Assembly: GCF_018812025.1 (NCBI RefSeq)
Contig: NC_063062.1
Location: forward strand, 36,463,728 to 36,527,727
Length of the DNA stretch: 64,000 nucleotides
Reading direction: 5' to 3'
From: Megalobrama amblycephala
Taxonomy: Eukaryota > Chordata > Actinopteri > Cypriniformes > Xenocyprididae
Shown here: piece after piece, positions 45,376 through 57,932 of the stretch
Layout of the letters: every line of letters starts with the position of its first letter
Numbering within the stretch: the first letter of the stretch is position 1
The notes under the pieces: generated by a model
Told to the model about the DNA's origin: nothing
Databases searched by the model: none
Seen by the model: the letters and a program-made list of their open reading frames with translations, nothing else
Made by a program: the position numbers and the translations under genes

Positions 45376-46019
45376 AGTAACATTTAATGAATGGTTGATC
45401 CTGTAATAGTATTGAAGAATAAACTTAAGATTGAAATCAAGTATTTGAAAACATGACGATCACGGCTGTTGTCATAATCACCACATCATCATACAATCCA
45501 TTTGGCATCATCAGCCCATCGGTTTCCCGACAGCCATCCTTGCTTAATGATTATGGATTTGTAAATATGAGTCACATCTGATAGACAAGATGAAATAAAC
45601 TGCCTTATGCCGCATGGAGGAGAGAGAAATCATAAAGAGAAGAGTGTTTGGGTCACAGGTGAAGAAAGTCAGCACTTAAACCATTAGACTCTGGACGTTT
45701 TCCCACACTGACACAGGAAGTGAGGTAATCAAATGCTGAGAAGAAGATTGATCGGCTATTTTCGGCAAGAGGCTTTTGTTGCACATTGTGTTCGGTCGAA
45801 AGCTCAGTCCCTCGCAAACATGAGCTGAAGATCTTTGAAGAAGCGAGACAAATGTTGCAAACACAGTGAAGCTTTAAAGCATTGTGCATTCATGCTGAAT
45901 ATAATTACTAGCAATTAAGCTTCAGTTATGATCTTACTTTACCTGTAAAAGAGAGATTATATCACAATAATACTGTTCAAAGAGATTGGACAGTTCAAAT
46001 AAAGTATGTAATTCATAAA
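45376..46019. other. Non-coding sequence
   Basis: Nothing recognised. Confidence 0.5.
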
Positions 46020-46483
46020 TTAAAGCGGTCCTATTATGCCCTTTTCAAAGTCTTTGTTTTGAGGCTTTACTAGATTGATTATTTTCCTCATATTCTCCAT
46101 TGCTGCAGCTCCTCTCTTCCCAGTCTGTCAGTAACGCTCTGTTTAGTTCCTGTCTCTATGAAGCCCCTCCTTCTGAAAAGCACAATGTGCTCTGATTGGT
46201 CGGCTGGAGCAGTGTGTTCTGATTGGTGTTTGGGAAATGTCCCGCCCCTTACCATAACCTCCAGGAACCGCAACTCAACCAGGCCCCGCCCCTTTATTCT
46301 GCATATGAATTATTTAAATGAGAAATATATTGTGAAGAAAACTCAAGATGGAGGCGTTTCAGAAACACTGACACTGATATAGAGAAGAACTGGAACTTTG
46401 CAAAGCTTTTTCATTCTCAAACAGCAACATTACACAATAAAGAAAGATGAACAGGGGAAAAAAGCAGAATAAGACCCCTTTAA
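46020..46483 (-). mobile_element. TTAA MITE, complete copy
   Basis: TTAA at both ends (46020-46023 and 46480-46483). End sequences AAGCGGTCCTATTATGCCCT and GCAGAATAAGACCCCTTTAA are inverted relatives. The interior has CTCTGATTGGTCGGCTGGAG and CAGGCCCCGCCCCTTTATTC. It is the full-length reference for the truncated duplicates at 17694 and 19680. ORFs on both strands here are element-derived. Confidence 0.93.
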
Positions 46484-47834
46484 AGTAGAACTTTGAGTTC
46501 ATTTTATGATTGTTAACTTAATACATTCTTTATTGCAGCTGTAAGCATGTAACCTGATCCTTATTAATTGCCTTTAATCCAACACTATAAAGCTCATTTG
46601 ACATCTTCTAAAGCAGCTTATAGCAAACGGCGTGTTGATCGACTACACAGCTACATGAGAGGATGGATTCACACAGTCTCTGCAAATAGAGCTGTCTATC
46701 ATAACCACACTTACTGTAGCACGATGCATTAATAAACATCTCTCTGTCGCCAACAATCAGTCCGAGCGCATCATTATTTTTCAACTATGATGCATATCAA
46801 CGGGAGGTGCAGAAATCATGCATATAAGCAGAAACAACCAACAAGAGATGTTTGGGAGTGAGAACTGATTTATTCCATTAAGCTTGTGTCGCTTTTGTTT
46901 TGCACTGCATGGAAAGTTTGACCCTTCATTCTCTTGTTTACTACTATCATCCCACAAATGTATTGCTTTCTGTAATAACTCAATATGATGTATGAATAAT
47001 ACAGATATTATGAAAATTTCTCTGCATTATTTAATACATTTCATATGTGGAGCAAACTGTGATGTAAGAAAATACTTCCGTTGAAGAATCAGTCATGAAT
47101 AAAGATATATTTGAATGAAGATTTCAGAACATTAACTTCAAACACGTCATTATATTTTAATAAAAGAGCTAAATGAGGATATTTTTGTTAGAGCTTGGGC
47201 GATTCTTGCATGCCTTTGCTTTATGTATTCAGATCACAGAGGTGAACAGAGAATGATAAATAAATTATTGAAATCAGTGAAAACAGGGAGAAGACACGAA
47301 CTGTAACCAAAGAAATGCAAAAATCACTGTAAATATATATGTTTGTCATTTTAGCACTAAAAAGCTCAAGTAAAACGTTACTTTGCCATACGGTGGACAA
47401 TTACATTAGATTTAATTGGAGAATACATGTAATTTTATAGTAAATCAAGGATAAAAGTGATGTTTTTCATGAGAAAAAAATACAATTAGCTAAATTTGCT
47501 AAACTTTAATTAATCACGTAGCGTTTACTACGTTTTGTGAGAAAATACTATTTCAGTCTTTCTACTTTAAATTTTCCTGTTTAATCCAATGTATTACTTA
47601 TTGTTTCTTTGTAATGATTTGTGAGATTTACTAGCGATTTCTGAGCGAAAATTTGTCAAAGTAAATCCAAATTGTTTTCAGTATATTGTGGTTGTCACTA
47701 TAATTTGACATTCAAATCAGATTGTAGTAGTTTACATGTTGATATATTAACATTGTTATACTGCCATAATGCCTTGGGTGGTTTATTATGATTTGACTTT
47801 TTTAACTTTAGTTAGTGTGAATGTTGCCGTTTTG
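46484..47834. other. Non-coding sequence
   Basis: AT-rich, no gene or clear repeat. Confidence 0.5.
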
Positions 47835-49228
47835 TGCCGTCATGTTGGGCTGCTTTAGAGAAGAGGAAGAGTTGTTGTAGTCGAGTGTTGTTGTCATGCC
47901 GTCATTTTACGCCGGACTGCTTCACAAACGAGGGTCAATTCAACACAAAAGATGAACATGACGGCACATGCTAGTGGATGAGTTGAATCAACTCCACAGC
48001 AACTACATCAATTTATCCACTAACCATTCAGAAAAGTCTAAAAGTTGTAAGTTCTTCCTGAGTCTCTCCATCAGTGTCGACTCCGGTTTGAACAATGTAA
48101 GGCTGAACACCGTTACTGACAATCCTCATTTTGGCTGCGTGAGATTCTCCAGCTTTGTTGTTGTTGAGCTGTTAAAGCTCCGCCCTCTTCTGGAAAGGAG
48201 GCGGGAGCAGCAGCTCATTTGCATTTAAATCTTTCATTTGAAGGCCATGTTTCTAGCATCTGTAAAACCACATTCTTCCATCTCAAAAATATATCTAAAC
48301 TACGACATATGCTCTCAATGAAAAATGCAGAACAGTTAGTTCATGCGTTCATGACCTCAAGGCTAGATTACTGTAACGCTCTACTGGGTGGTTGTTCTGC
48401 TTGCCTGATAAATAAACTACAGCTCGTACAAAATGCAGCAGCTAGAGTTCTTACTAGAACTAGGAAGTATGACCATATTAGTCCAGTTCTGTCATCACTG
48501 CATTAGTTTCCTGTTAAACATCGTATAGATTTTAAAATATTGCTAATTACTTAGAAAGCACTAAATGGTTTAGCTCCCCAGTACCTAAGTGAGCTCTTAA
48601 TACATTATAGTCCTTCACGTTTATTGCGATCTCAGAATTCAGGGCAGCTGATAATACCTAGAATATCAAAATCAACTGCAGGCGGTAGATCCGTGTCCTC
48701 AACAACCGTCCATACCGGCATGATGAATACAATCCTCAACTGGATGGAACTGGAATAAATACTTTGAATGTTGCAATCCTATCGGACTTATGATAGCTAC
48801 CTGAATCGTAACTAAGCACTGTTTGCCAGAGGAAAACTGGCCCCCAGACTAAGCCTGGTTTCTCCCAAGGTTTTTTTCTCCATTTTAACACCTGTTTGCC
48901 ACCTGATGTCACCTGTTGGAGTTTGGGTTCCTTGCCGCTGTCACCTTTTGGCTTGCTTAGTTGGGGACACTTGATATTTGACTTGACATTTGATATTCAA
49001 CAGTGCTTTGATCTGCCTGCATTGACACTATTCTTTAAGAGCTGCTGTGCAGTCAAAATAATGTACCAGTTATCAATGTAAAGCTGCTGCTTTGACACAA
49101 TCTGCATTGTAAAAAGTGTTATATAAATAAAGGTGACTTGACTTGACTTAAAGGGACACATACAAAAACGACGTGTTTTTGCTCGCACCCAAATAGGGGA
49201 AAATTTGACAAGCTATAATAAATGCTCT
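47835..49228 (-). mobile_element. TTAA MITE (40185 family) split by a LINE
   Basis: Minus-orientation copy. It begins at GTTGGGCTGCTTTAGAGAAG and includes TCATTTTACGCCGGACTGCT and GTGAGATTCTCCAGCTTTGT. It is interrupted after GCATTTAAA at 48229 and resumes at GGGACACATACAAAAACGAC (49153). It lacks the GC-box end of the full copy. Compared with the 40185 copy, the exon-like segment has a deletion of about 15 bases. Confidence 0.88.
48230..49147 (+). mobile_element. 5'-truncated L2-type LINE
   Basis: Flanked by TTAAA at 48225-48229 and 49148-49152, a short target duplication. The left part encodes the C-terminal end of a reverse transcriptase: FEGHVSSICKTTFFHLKNIS, SRLDYCNALLGG, QLVQNAAARVLTRTRKYDHI. 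There is a stop at HW>H* near 48507; past it the frame continues with PVKHRIDFKILLIT and LNGLAPQYLSELL, then an internal deletion. The 3' untranslated region includes CTCCCAAGGTTTTTTTCTCC and GTTATATAAATAAAGGTGAC, with a terminal (ACTTG)n tail. Dead copy. Confidence 0.92.
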
Positions 49229-50230
49229 CCCCATCGTTCAATGTTTTCCCCATTGTTCATGTCTCCTTTACAGTTCAAATGCACAGAAGTTAGAGGCATC
49301 CAACATAAAACCGATTGCACATGCGTGACTGTTAAAAGTTTGAGACGGGTCTATTTTTAACTCCTTGCCAACACCCTGTTCACACAACAGTGATTGAGAT
49401 AATTGGTTGGTGTTTAGCTGAGTAGACATATAAAGACAAGCACCCTTCCCTCTGCCATGCCTCGCGCTGCACTGGCATTACACACAGTATGTGTTCCACC
49501 CACAGGCATTAGCTATTAGTGTTCACCATTTCAGACCCTCGTGCAGAGTGCTGAGTAAGAGAGCGGTGTTTACACTGCAGATGCATGAACAAATGATCAG
49601 CAGAAGAAAGAGAGCGGGGACGGGAGGGAAGCCTCCCCCAGGCAGAGTAATGTAAGAAGAGAGGAACACTGTGGAATAAGAACAGGACATTAAAACAAGA
49701 GGGGGAGGAATGAATGGATGGATCAAAGATGCACGTTTCAGTAAACAGCCATTAACCTTTTATATGACAGCAGGGATGCCAAAAGTACCATTTATTCATT
49801 GCTAAAATGCAAAATGCAACAGTCTCCTTCTTTCTGCAGCATCAGTCTCTGTCTGACTGACATGCAGCTGCTTTTGAACGCTCGCATGCATGTTTTCATG
49901 CATGCTCTGTGAAGAGTGCTTGCCTCGCGGTAACACCGCTGAAAATGCACATCTTGCTCAAAAAGACTGTCTTAAGTGATTGCAAAAAAAAAAAAAAAAA
50001 CTAATTTGTGTCCAAGGCAAGGCCTTGCGGTGTAAATGCAAACATATTACTAAAGTATTAAACTATATTATGTTGTTCATTTTAATCAAACAATATTTAA
50101 CAGTAGCATGCCATTGATCATATTATTAATATAAATTATATTTTGTATTAAAATAAAAGCAATATATTAAAAGCTTCTAATAAAATTATAATATAAAACA
50201 TATAATTTAAGAATAAGAATAAGAATATTA

Positions 50231-50232
<2 letters not shown>
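49229..50232. other. Non-coding sequence
   Basis: No gene recognised. Contains an A run at 49984-50000 and AT-rich DNA after 50040. Confidence 0.5.

Positions 50233-50267
<35 letters not shown>
50233..50267. repeat. (TA)n microsatellite
   Basis: TA run of about 35 bp. Confidence 0.93.
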
Positions 50268-50269
<2 letters not shown>

Positions 50270-50276
50270 CATATTA

Positions 50277-50528
50277 GAATGATTTCTGAAGGATCATGTG
50301 ACACTGAAGACTGGAGTAACGATGCTGAAAATTCAGCTTTGATCACAGGAATAAATTACTTTCTCAAATATATTTAAATAGTAAACAGTTATTTTAAATT
50401 GTAATAATATTTCACAATATTACTGTTTTTTACTGTATTTTTAATTAAATAAACGTAGCCTTGGTGAGCAGACGAAACTTCTATTAAAAACATTAAAACT
50501 CTTAGTGGTTCCAAACTTTTGGACTGTA

Positions 50529-50531
<3 letters not shown>
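50277..50531 (+). mobile_element. GGATCATGTGAC-type dispersed repeat, long copy
   Basis: GATTTCTGAAGGATCATGTG, then ATTTCACAATATTACTGTTT, TTGGTGAGCAGACGAAACTT, and a final CCAAACTTTTGGACTGTACT. Relatives at 33155 (inverted) and 62815. The closing sequence resembles a DNA-transposon terminus. Confidence 0.8.

Positions 50532-50612
<81 letters not shown>
50532..50612. repeat. (TA)n microsatellite
   Basis: About 80 bp of pure TA directly abutting the end of the preceding repeat. Confidence 0.95.
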
Positions 50613-50616
<4 letters not shown>

Positions 50617-50639
50617 TATAACAATGGTAGCACTACAAT

Positions 50640-50945
50640 TATGTCCCATTAGTTAACATTATTTAATGCATTATTTAACTAACAATTAACTAACAATGAG
50701 CAATGCATTTGTGATATAATATAAATTATATTTTTTATTAAAATAATATATTAAAAACTTTATATAAAAAACACATTTTTTTTAATAATAACAATGGTAA
50801 CACTTTACATTAACATCATTAATTGTAACTAACAACTAGTACTGCAATTGTTACAGTATTTATTAACATGATTCATTTATTAATGTTAATGTTAGTTAAT
50901 AAACAATACTGTTAAATAATGTTAAGTAATATTAACAGATATAAC
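50640..50945. mobile_element. GTTAGTTAA/TAACTAAC-type AT-rich repeat
   Basis: Mirrored phrases AACTAACAATTAACTAACAA and ATGTTAATGTTAGTTAATAA, with GGTAACACTTTACATTAACA at 50798. Probably one or two degraded MITEs. Confidence 0.55.
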
Positions 50946-51014
50946 TTTTGATTTTAATGACATATTAGTAAATGTTAAAATAAGATAAATGCTTTCATTG
51001 TAGTTACACTGTAA

Positions 51015-51165
51015 AAAAAATTATATATATATATATAATATTTTGAGTTTCTATTTATAAAACAATCTTGTATTAACTATTTATTTATTTATTTATTTTA
51101 TTTTTTTCATTTCAATGAATTCAAAATTTTAAGGCAACCAGGTAACTTACTTTTTTTAAGTTAAA
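51015..51165. mobile_element. MITE fragment (AATTTTAAGGCAACCA type)
   Basis: TTTTGAGTTTCTATTTATAA and AATTTTAAGGCAACCAGGTA, AACTTACTTTTTTTAAGTTA. The same order recurs at 62333-62510. Confidence 0.65.
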
Positions 51166-51170
51166 ATTGT

Positions 51171-51387
51171 GGTAACACTTTAGTATAGGGAACACATATA
51201 AACTATTAACTACAACTTTTCAATAAACTCCTAATTTACTGCTTATTAATAGTTAGTAAGGTAGTTGTTAAGAATGTAGAATAAGGTCATGCAGAATAAG
51301 GCATTAATATGTGCTTAATAAGTACTAATAAATAACCAATATTCTAGTAATATGCATGCTAATAAGCAACTAAAATAAAGTGTTACC
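51171..51387. mobile_element. MITE with GGTAACACTTTAG-type ends
   Basis: Left GGTAACACTTTAGTATAGGG and right AAAATAAAGTGTTACC. The interior resembles the 9742 element in reverse (TGCTTATTAATAGTTAGTAA, AATAAGCAACTAAAATAAAG). Confidence 0.8.
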
Positions 51388-51814
51388 AAAATTATCATTG
51401 TAAAGTGTTACCATAAAAACAACACAAGTTCAAGAAACCTTTTTACATAAAGCCAATTGCAAATAACTGCCGATTGAATTAACAGCAGCGTTCCTGCTGA
51501 CATGCATCTGCAATTTGATGGGAGGGGAGAGAAATAACATCCAAACGACGCAAGATTAGCTGAGAACTATGATCAAAGGATCCAATAATGGAAAGAGTAG
51601 TCTGAACACCATGATTAACATCCTTACACTTCAGGAAAAGTTAGAGATGAAAGAATCCAGAGAGATTGTTCCTGACTCTGGGAGTGCTGAGAATGAACTG
51701 TAAAGCCAAACAGAGATGAACACTGGTGTGAAAGGAGATCAGAGTGTTGTATAGAGAAGAAAAAAATAAAAATAATAAAATAAAATACAGCTTGTGGGTG
51801 CCAAAGTTTCGGCC
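51388..51814. other. Non-coding sequence
   Basis: Nothing recognised beyond an extra GTGTTACC half-end near 51405. Confidence 0.5.
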
Positions 51815-51945
51815 ACATGCACAATTCTGACTTTTTTTCTCAGAATTGCATGAAAAAAGTAATTTCACAAAAATATAAAATATCACAATTACCTTGTTTA
51901 ATTCTTTATTCCACGGCAGAATTAAGCTTCCATACCAAGGAGTTT
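51815..51945. mobile_element. MITE fragment with the 21-bp-type unit
   Basis: CACAATTCTGACTTTTTTTC and TCAGAATTGCATGAAAAAAG, then ATCACAATTACC and the terminus TTATTCCACGGCAGAATTAA then GCTTCCATACC. It shows the unit as a simple inverted pair next to an element end, without tandem amplification. Confidence 0.7.
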
Positions 51946-52788
51946 TTTTATTGTTGTTTTTTTTTTTTTTTTTTCACATCATTGTGCATTATCAACACAC
52001 TGTCATTGACCCACATCCAAAGAACAAACCCACAGCCATCTTGATCCTGTAGTTTCAGCAGCACATACACTCAAGCAGGCCGAGAGTACAGGTGGATTTG
52101 TGAACAGGGCTGCAGGACCGGGCAGAACAGAGGCAGGAGAGAGGGCTTGCTTTGCCTCAGGGTTGCCAGATTCAGAGTAATAGACTCCCACCCTCTAATT
52201 CCCAGAGAGCTGACAGAGTGGCCATGTCATATTGAGGGAGCTGACTGACTACAGACAGAAAGAACGAGAGAGAGAGAGAACAAGCTTGTGTTCTCGAAGC
52301 ATGCCAACAACAGCAATGAAAATGTGCAGAACGCATGAATTCATTAATGACCTTTTTCAGAGCTTTAACCAAGCTGCCAGAAGAAAGGCTGTCGAATGTA
52401 ATGTTTACAAAAAGACTGACATATTGGTACAAACGGATCTTGATGAGAATAACTTATATTTGAACCCAGTACTCTCAGCCATATCCAAGCCGAAGGAAGA
52501 TGCCAAAGTTTTGTCCAGTGAAGTATATAAAGTGGTATGAACATCCAGAGTGTCTGTGTAATATAGAATTAGCTTAGCTTCTTCTCTGAGCTTACATAAT
52601 GCTAATGCATCGAAGATAAACAAGTGGGTGGACAATTAATTGAAACCTTTTATGATATTCAATTAAAAGGATTGTAATTTACCTGTAAAAAGTGAAAACT
52701 GCTACATTAGAAGATATTTCTACCTGACCTATGAACCCTAAAAGTGCTTGTGTTGGTGTAACAGAATGCAGTCGTGTTGATGGTGAAT

Positions 52789-52790
<2 letters not shown>
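51946..52790. other. Single-copy-looking sequence with one unassigned ORF
   Basis: The plus-strand ORF 52232-52540 (102 aa) starts in a GAGA tract. It then reads as ordinary soluble sequence: FINDLFQSFNQAARRKAVEC, KTDILVQTDLDENNLYLNPV, SKPKEDAKVLSSEVYKVV. It is not built from repeats, but I recognise no family and see no splice or poly-A signals. A T run lies at 51957-51974. Confidence 0.3.

Positions 52791-52791
<1 letters not shown>

Positions 52792-52870
<79 letters not shown>
52792..52870. repeat. (TA)n microsatellite
   Basis: About 78 bp of pure TA. Confidence 0.95.
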
Positions 52871-52874
<4 letters not shown>

Positions 52875-52945
52875 AATATAAATAGGCATTTTTAGCTTAT
52901 CTGACTTTTTTTTCCCCACAAAATATTTTACAATGCATATTACAA

Positions 52946-54748
<1,803 letters not shown>

Positions 54749-54815
54749 ATGTTTGGTTTTAGTAGTTCTCATTGTTGCTTTGTTCTCTGACAGAGATTAA
54801 AGGAAAACTCACAGT

Positions 54816-54818
<3 letters not shown>

Positions 54819-54861
<43 letters not shown>
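54819..54861. repeat. (CA)n microsatellite
   Basis: About 43 bp of CA. Confidence 0.93.
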
Positions 54862-54865
<4 letters not shown>

Positions 54866-55429
54866 CAAAGGGCAGTAATTACACACTTTCCACAGGATAT
54901 CAGACATCCATTAGGTGTGGCACACCAATTACTGGACACAGAGAGAAGAGTCTGCCAATGAAGTCTAATCAGTTCATTTCTGGAAATCTCATTGTGATTC
55001 ATATCTCAGGACGGCAGTCTCCACTGGTGATTCTCCACTCGCCAGCCAATCTATTTTTGGCTGAGAGGAACAGCAGTATTGGGATGCGCAGCAGCACTGC
55101 TGTCTGTCACATGGCAACAGTGCTAGTTCAGGGTCATAGTTCCTGAGAATGTTAGATTTCTGTCAAATATGACCTTCAGAATCATTCTATCGGGCTTTCT
55201 CTCTCTCTCTCGCTCCCTTTATGTGTGTTAGTCTAGATGTGTGAGTCAGAGAAAGAAAAGTGCAGACCAATTATTTCAACATTTCAAAGCACCTCTCCAC
55301 ACACAACATACTGTAAGTCGACGGAAGCGTTATCGGTCCTGACGAACGCATGTCAATCAGAGACTGATGAGCATTCGTACCTTTATCTGACTTGAAACCG
55401 ACACTTTTTTGAATCATACCACAATGCAT
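54862..55429. other. Non-coding sequence upstream of CpG-rich region
   Basis: Single-copy-looking. The 124-aa ORF starting at 54772 crosses the CA repeat and has no domain. Confidence 0.5.
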
Positions 55430-56420
55430 GCTCCTATCTCAATCAAACCAGAAGCGCGTGCTTATTTCACATTCACGCGCAAAAGTCTTCCCCCTCGCCT
55501 CAGACAGGGTGCTGTCCGCGGTCCTGAATGAAGTCCGAGCTCGAAACTGAAGTGTTGGTGACATTTTAAATAAGAATAAAGAGTGCAAAATAACCGCGCG
55601 AGCGTGTACACCGCCACATCATATCCCTTGCACGCACCGGATCAATCTCATTTTCCTCGCATCCTTCCACAAACGACAGATTAGAGCCGCTGAAAAGGTC
55701 ACAGATACAGTCTTTCGTACAACAATGCCCCATTTAGAGCACGCACCCGCGCACAGCGCCCTTTACATCGCATGCTTGGAAAGCCTACCTTGTTTTTTGA
55801 TCTCGGGATCCAACCTAACTTTGCTCTTCAGACGGGTCCGGCGGATCCTATAGCCTTCCGAGCGCGCGCACGAACTCTCCGACGAGTTGACAGCTGAAGA
55901 TCATCGCTTAAGCAGACACGCATCCACCGGGCTCCATCACAGCAGCACTACGAGAGTGTTTTCCGGGGCTCCTGTCGCCGTCGATCTCCAGAACGGCTCA
56001 TTTATTACGCACGATGTCCTTGACAAGTATCCACATCACATTGAGCAGTGGAAACGGCGTTCAGTCCACTGAAAACCGAGCCATATACACGCAAACATAC
56101 TTGTTCTTGCACAAATTGATCAAAGTCGTTGAGTATGCACATCATCTAATCCATGAGATCACTGGAAGTCCTCGTGTCTGCTCCAGTACTGTATCCAAAC
56201 ATTATCCCAAGTCACACGCAGCCGCCTTCCGATGAATTATTCCTCTCCGTTAGACTCCAAATGAGAGAAACGTGTCTGCGTATGTTATAAATGAAGCGCT
56301 GTCAGAGAGGACGTGGCGTTTCTGCAGTTCAGCCGCCGGTGAATGGGAGTGGTGAGGAGAAACACGGTCCCCACATGCAGCCCACGCTGCAGACACGCCT
56401 CGCGCTGCCCACCGACTGCC
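55430..56420. promoter_or_regulatory. CpG-island-like region
   Basis: CG dinucleotides are frequent across about 1 kb (CATTCACGCGCAAAAG, AACCGCGCGAGCGTGTACAC, CCCGCGCACAGCGCCC, CCGAGCGCGCGCACGAAC, GTTCAGCCGCCGGTGAATGG, GACACGCCTCGCGCTGCCC), in contrast to depletion elsewhere. No transposon ends are seen. Vertebrate CpG islands usually mark promoters. On the minus strand it contains a plausible 5' exon with a good donor at 55789, so I infer transcription leftward. Confidence 0.5.
55789..56250 (-). other. Candidate first exon / 5' UTR
   Basis: On the minus strand the sequence ends AGATCAAAAAACAAG|GTAGGC, a strong match to a splice donor, with the GT at 55788-55787. Upstream within the CpG-rich block there are short ORFs only (for example ATGATCTTCAGCTG giving MIFSCQLVGEFVRALGRL and a stop). 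The frame entering the donor (RTRLKSKVRLDPEIKKQ) is open for about 35 codons but has no ATG. So it is either 5' UTR or part of a coding exon starting elsewhere. The 5' limit is a guess. Gene identity unknown. Confidence 0.3.
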
Positions 56421-56546
56421 GAGAGAGCGCGAGATCCTGCTATCTGGACATGTTGCAATAATTCAAATGTTCCTGAGACGCTTCTTTAGTTTTGTAGCAT
56501 GAGATGAGTTTCAGCTGAGACGTCAAATGTGCGCGTGTGTGTGCGC

Positions 56547-56548
<2 letters not shown>

Positions 56549-56582
<34 letters not shown>
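56549..56582. repeat. (GA)n microsatellite
   Basis: About 34 bp of GA. Confidence 0.93.
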
Positions 56583-56584
<2 letters not shown>

Positions 56585-56760
56585 AAATGTCCCCAAGAGG
56601 ATAGTAAAACCTGAGGGGACCAGCCAAACGGCTTAATAAACACACTAAATAATGTTTTAGTAAAATGTAAACATGCAAAAAGGTTACTTTAGTAGTAGGT
56701 GATATAAACTATCATAAGATCTGTTATAAAGCAGCAAAAGTCAATGGAAAGTACCCAGCA

Positions 56761-56762
<2 letters not shown>

Positions 56763-56818
<56 letters not shown>
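56763..56818. repeat. (GT)n microsatellite
   Basis: About 56 bp of GT. Confidence 0.95.
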
Positions 56819-56821
<3 letters not shown>

Positions 56822-57123
56822 GAGGGGGTTGGGGGTCTGTGTGCTCTAGAGGGTGATCTTGCATTTAAATTACATCAAATACAGTACGTGAACGGAATGG
56901 ATCTTTCGTTTAAGCGTGCTGTGAATTCTCATTCCGGCGCTTTGGTAAAGAAATGTTGAAAGTTTGGTCTAAATCAGGTATGAAATATAAAGAAATTCTC
57001 TGTACGCACATTTCTGCTAGTGTTTCGCTGGGATTTGTTTAATTGCAATTTTCTAAAATTTGTTTTAGCTGTGGTCATATTGACAAATGGCTAAATAAAT
57101 AATCACATTTGTCTATAGTTTGA
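56819..57123. other. Non-coding sequence
   Basis: Nothing recognised. Confidence 0.5.
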
Positions 57124-57131
57124 GGTACAGC

Positions 57132-57932
57132 CAACCTGGTCTCATGACGAAAACGTACCAGTGGGCACGTTTTCGCGAGTCGCGAAATACGTACCAGTGA
57201 GAACATATCGCTGCAGTTTCGCTCTGAAATGTCCACTGAGCGGCGCTAAAAGCGTGTTTTGTTTTTTTTGCCGGAGCAGATAATAGGGTGAATGCGGTCC
57301 GTTTTTATGACGTTGCTTTTTAGACGAATCGCCACGGTTCTCGATATGACGTTTGCGCTCTGTTGCGTTTTTAAAATAACTTCCCACCGACACTACGCCT
57401 AAACCTACCCGATAGCGTTAACAAAAGCAAACGTGACGTAAGAAGCGTCCGTTTTTCAGCTCGTTTAGATCTCTCTTTGAGCTCTTTTTTTTTTTTTTTT
57501 TTTTTTGCCGTCAGTCGCCTTTCACGGGATTCGTACCCAGGCAGGGGGGAGTCGACTCCTCGCCGTAAGTCCAACTCAGTATAGGCCGAGCTACCGAGCA
57601 AGCTTGGTTACGGCCAAAAAAAGCGAAACGCGTAGAGCCGGAAAGTCCAAAGTACGTTCGTTTACAAATCGGGCACTCTGGTCAGATGCGTTTTGAAGTC
57701 GTGACATGATATTGCGCGAGGAGACGCCAAAACGAGTCTTTACGAATCGATAATCCGACCCCGGCCGTCGTCGAAACCATGCGTGAAAACGAGCAAAAGC
57801 GCTTATCGACGTTTTACCGGCCTCTAGCGTCCGTTTCTGTCGGAAACTGCAGCGAGACGTACTCGTCGGTACGTAATTTTGTGTCTCGCGAAAACGTGCC
57901 CACGGGTACGTCTCTCCCATGAGACCAGGTTT
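57132..57932. mobile_element. hAT-type MITE with 8-bp TSD
   Basis: GGTACAGC occurs at 57124-57131 and 57933-57940, directly flanking an 801-bp unit. Its ends are CAACCTGGTCTCATGACGAA and CCCATGAGACCAGGTTT, with further inverted GTACCAGTGGGCACGTTTTC / GAAAACGTGCCCACGGGTAC. The inside is unusually CG-rich. It contains a tRNA-like insert with a poly-T (poly-A on the minus strand) at 57486-57506. ORFs here (57505-57696 plus, 57920-57591 minus) are element-derived. The 8-bp duplication points to hAT; there is no transposase. Confidence 0.9.
57486..57604 (-). mobile_element. tRNA-like insert with poly-A tail
   Basis: On the minus strand, GCTCGGTAGCTCGGCCTATA resembles an A box. About 57 nt later GGTACGAATCC matches a B box at 10 of 11 positions. 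Between them GGAGTCGACTCC could form the long variable arm of a class II (Leu/Ser-like) tRNA. An A run of about 21 follows. This arrangement fits a tRNA pseudogene or a short SINE retroposed into the hAT element. The acceptor stem does not pair convincingly, so it is not called as a tRNA gene. Confidence 0.45.

Noticed and set aside
57508..57604. Functional tRNA gene
   Set aside because: A and B boxes are present but acceptor-stem pairing is not convincing and a poly-A run follows; described as a tRNA-like insert instead.
57505..57920. ORFs in the CG-rich 57-kb region as possible gene
   Set aside because: They lie wholly inside a hAT MITE with exact 8-bp target duplications.
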